NCBI RefSeq assembly: GCF_902499125.1
Contig: NZ_CABVPX010000027.1
Coordinates: 1 to 64,000, forward strand
DNA from: Burkholderia arboris
Lineage (GTDB): Bacteria; Pseudomonadota; Gammaproteobacteria; Burkholderiales; Burkholderiaceae
DNA: 64,000 bases
Direction of reading: 5' to 3'
The position numbers and the translations under genes are program-made. The notes below the pieces were generated by a model that did not search any database, was not told the origin of the DNA, and saw nothing but the letters and a program-made list of their open reading frames with translations. This document shows, one piece after another, positions 62,208 to 64,000 of the stretch. Each line of letters begins with the position of its first letter. The first letter of the stretch is position 1.

Positions 62208-64000
62208 GCTGGCGCACCCCTTCGGTATCGTAGAAAACCGGGCTCGAGATCTTCGCGGTGATGCGCTTGCCGTTGGCCAGCGGAATCACGACGCTCTCGC
62301 CCATCTTGTTCAGGCCGCCCTTCACCACCGCGAGCGCGATCGAGCGCTTCAGGATCGGGCTGTAGTAGCTCGACGTCACGTGGCCGATCATCGGCGTCGG
62401 ATCGATCGCCGACACCTGCGTGTCCTTCGCGATGATCTGCGCGCCTTCCGGCAGCACGAACTGTTCGTCTTCGGTCAGGAGGCCGACGAACTGCTTGCGG
62501 CCCTCCTTCGCGGTATCGGAGCGCGTCAGCGAGCGCTTGCCGAGGAAGTCCTTCGACTTCGCGACGACCCCGCCCATCCCGAGGTCGTACGGCGTGATCG
62601 AGCCGTCGGTATCCTGGCCGACGATGATGTAGCCCTTCTCCGCGCGCAGCACGTGCATCGTCTCGGTGCCGTACGGCGTGATGTCGAACTCGGCACCTGC
62701 CGCCATCAGCGCTTCCCACACCGCGCGGCCCGCGTTCGCCGGCACGTTCACTTCATAGGCCAGCTCGCCCGAGAAGCTGATCCGCATCACGCGCGCCTTC
62801 GCGCCCGCGACGGTGCCGTTCCGGTAGCTCATGAACGGGAACGCCTCGTTGCCGAAGTCGATGTCCTGGCACACCTTCTGCACGACCTTGCGGCTCTTCG
62901 GGCCGACCACCGCGAACGTCGCCCAGTGATCGGTGACGGACGCGAGCCGCACCTTCATGTCGGGCCATTCGGTCTGCAGCCAGCGCTCGAGCCACGTGAG
63001 CACGCGCGCGGCGCCGCCGGTGGTGGTGGTCATCATGAAATGCTGGTCGGCGAGGCGCACGGTCACGCCGTCGTCGAACACCATCCCGTTCTCGTCGAGC
63101 ATCAGCCCGTAGCGGCACTTGCCGATTTCGAGCTTGTTCCACGGGTTCGTGTACATCCAGTTCAGCAGCTTCACCGCGTCGGGGCCCTGGATGTCGATCT
63201 TGCCGAGCGTCGACGCGTCGAGGATGCCGACGCTGTTGCGCACCGCGAGGCATTCGCGCTTCACGGCCGCATGCAGGTCTTCGCCGTTCTTCGGGAAATA
63301 CCACGGCCGCTTCCAGTTGCCGACGTCCTCGAACGCCGCGCCGTGCTCGACGTGCCATTCGTGCACGGCCGTCTTGCGGATCGGGTCGAGGAAATCGCCC
63401 GTCTCGCGGCCGGCGAAGGTCCCGAACGACACGGGGGTGTAGTTCGGGCGGAACGTCGTCGTGCCCGTTTCCGGAATCGTCTTGCCGAGCGCGCCCGCGA
63501 GAATCGCCATCCCGTTGATGTTGCCGAGCTTGCCCTGGTCGGTGCCGAAGCCCATCGCCGTGTAGCGCTTCACGTGCTCGACCGACTCGAAGCCTTCGCG
63601 CGCGGCGAGCAGGATGTCGGCAGCCGCCACGTCGTTCTGGAAATCGACGAACTGCTTCGGCCCGCGTGCGGCTGCCTCGCGGCTGCCGACGAGCCACAGC
63701 GGCTGCAGTGCGCCTTCGACCGCTTCGGCGACTTGCGGTGCGGGCGGACGCTGCGCGGCCGCGAAGCCCGCGGCCTTCGCTGCTTCCGCGCCTGCATCGA
63801 CGGCGAGCCGCAGCGCGCGCGCCAGGCCGAATTCGCCGGCCGCCGCACCGATGCTCGCTTCCGCCTGCACGGGCTTGCCCGGCAGGAAGCACGCCTTTTC
63901 GTCGTTCCAGCAAGCCTTGCCGCCCGACTGCGCGAACAGGTGCAGCACCGGGCTGAACCCGCCCGACATCGCGACGAGGTCGCACGGCAGCGTCTGCAGC
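62197..64000 (-). CDS. soxA: Sarcosine oxidase alpha subunit (N-terminus beyond window)
   Basis: C-terminal 601 residues of SoxA, which carries the tetrahydrofolate-binding aminomethyltransferase (GcvT-like) region. The enzyme oxidises sarcosine to glycine, passing the methyl group to tetrahydrofolate. Seen: TAMGFGTDQGKLGNINGMAI, ETGTTTFRPNYTPVSFGTFAGR and, in the GcvT part, LDASTLGKIDIQGPDAVKLLNWMYTNPW and MRISFSGELAYEVNVPA. The 5' end is right of the window. Confidence 0.95.
   Translation of the reverse strand, partial: LQTLPCDLVAMSGGFSPVLHLFAQSGGKACWNDEKACFLPGKPVQAEASIGAAAGEFGLARALRLAVDAGAEAAKAAGFAAAQRPPAPQVAEAVEGALQPLWLVGSREAAARGPKQFVDFQNDVAAADILLAAREGFESVEHVKRYTAMGFGTDQGKLGNINGMAILAGALGKTIPETGTTTFRPNYTPVSFGTFAGRETGDFLDPIRKTAVHEWHVEHGAAFEDVGNWKRPWYFPKNGEDLHAAVKRECLAVRNSVGILDASTLGKIDIQGPDAVKLLNWMYTNPWNKLEIGKCRYGLMLDENGMVFDDGVTVRLADQHFMMTTTTGGAARVLTWLERWLQTEWPDMKVRLASVTDHWATFAVVGPKSRKVVQKVCQDIDFGNEAFPFMSYRNGTVAGAKARVMRISFSGELAYEVNVPANAGRAVWEALMAAGAEFDITPYGTETMHVLRAEKGYIIVGQDTDGSITPYDLGMGGVVAKSKDFLGKRSLTRSDTAKEGRKQFVGLLTEDEQFVLPEGAQIIAKDTQVSAIDPTPMIGHVTSSYYSPILKRSIALAVVKGGLNKMGESVVIPLANGKRITAKISSPVFYDTEGVRQHVE

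Overview
The window is high-GC, densely packed DNA with almost no intergenic space. Codon use, gene content and family resemblance (RhlA/RhlB, BetIBA, SoxAG, paired paralogous lipoproteins, many LysR regulators) point to a Burkholderia, most likely a Burkholderia cepacia complex member, and to the accessory-rich second chromosome. That assignment is an inference from protein resemblance. I saw no rRNA, tRNA, CRISPR array, transposase, prophage or replication origin.

Layout. 1-2.7 kb (minus): a rhamnolipid operon, rhlA - membrane methyltransferase - rhlB, with rhlB cut by the window edge. 3.4-7.3 kb (plus): betI-betB-betA for choline to glycine betaine, with a BetI-type operator and a terminator. 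7.4-9.6 kb (minus): a three-gene operon of an MGDG-synthase-like glycosyltransferase, a small membrane protein and a secreted dual-specificity phosphatase. 9.9-16.4 kb (minus): an envelope cluster of two paralogous lipoproteins (probably DUF2957), an OmpW/AlkL porin, two paralogous PraB-like exported proteins and an unknown protein. 17-23 kb: cupin, YadG/YadH-type ABC exporter, MFS transporter behind a possible attenuator, a diiron metallo-beta-lactamase-fold protein and a YCII protein. 22.9-27.5 kb: MFS transporter, alpha/beta hydrolase and C45 acyltransferase, divergent from a LysR regulator. 27.5-32.6 kb: DinB-like protein behind a 22-bp perfect hairpin, hydrolases, LysR, carboxymuconolactone-decarboxylase-like protein and aldo-keto reductase. 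32.7-36.4 kb: small unknowns, a divergent HTH/unknown pair, a GNAT and a Sel1-repeat protein. 36.4-44.9 kb (minus): a bacterial alpha-2-macroglobulin followed by pbpC. 45-50.3 kb: LolC/E-like permease, an unknown protein, an S15-type lipoprotein hydrolase and a Nudix protein. 50.3-55.7 kb: D-2-hydroxyacid dehydrogenase, an OsmF/YehZYXW-type betaine ABC transporter and arr (rifampin ADP-ribosyltransferase). 55.9-59.2 kb: lytic transglycosylase, LprI-like protein and a divergent LysR/Old Yellow Enzyme pair. 59.2-61.1 kb: hipBA with four regularly spaced operator-like dyads. 61.1-64 kb (minus): the end of a sarcosine oxidase operon (soxA, soxG, a FolB-like aldolase), cut by the right edge.

The betaine theme recurs three times: synthesis from choline (betIBA), import (OsmF-type ABC) and late catabolism (sarcosine oxidase). 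A second theme is the envelope: rhamnolipid, glycolipid glycosyltransferase, porin/lipoprotein cluster, A2M-PbpC, lytic enzyme and Lol-type permease. The strongest candidates for undescribed biology are the methyltransferase inside the rhl operon, the duplicated lipoprotein-OmpW-PraB locus, the 22-bp hairpin that buries a ribosome binding site, the 49-bp-periodic hipBA operator array, and two candidate leader terminators.
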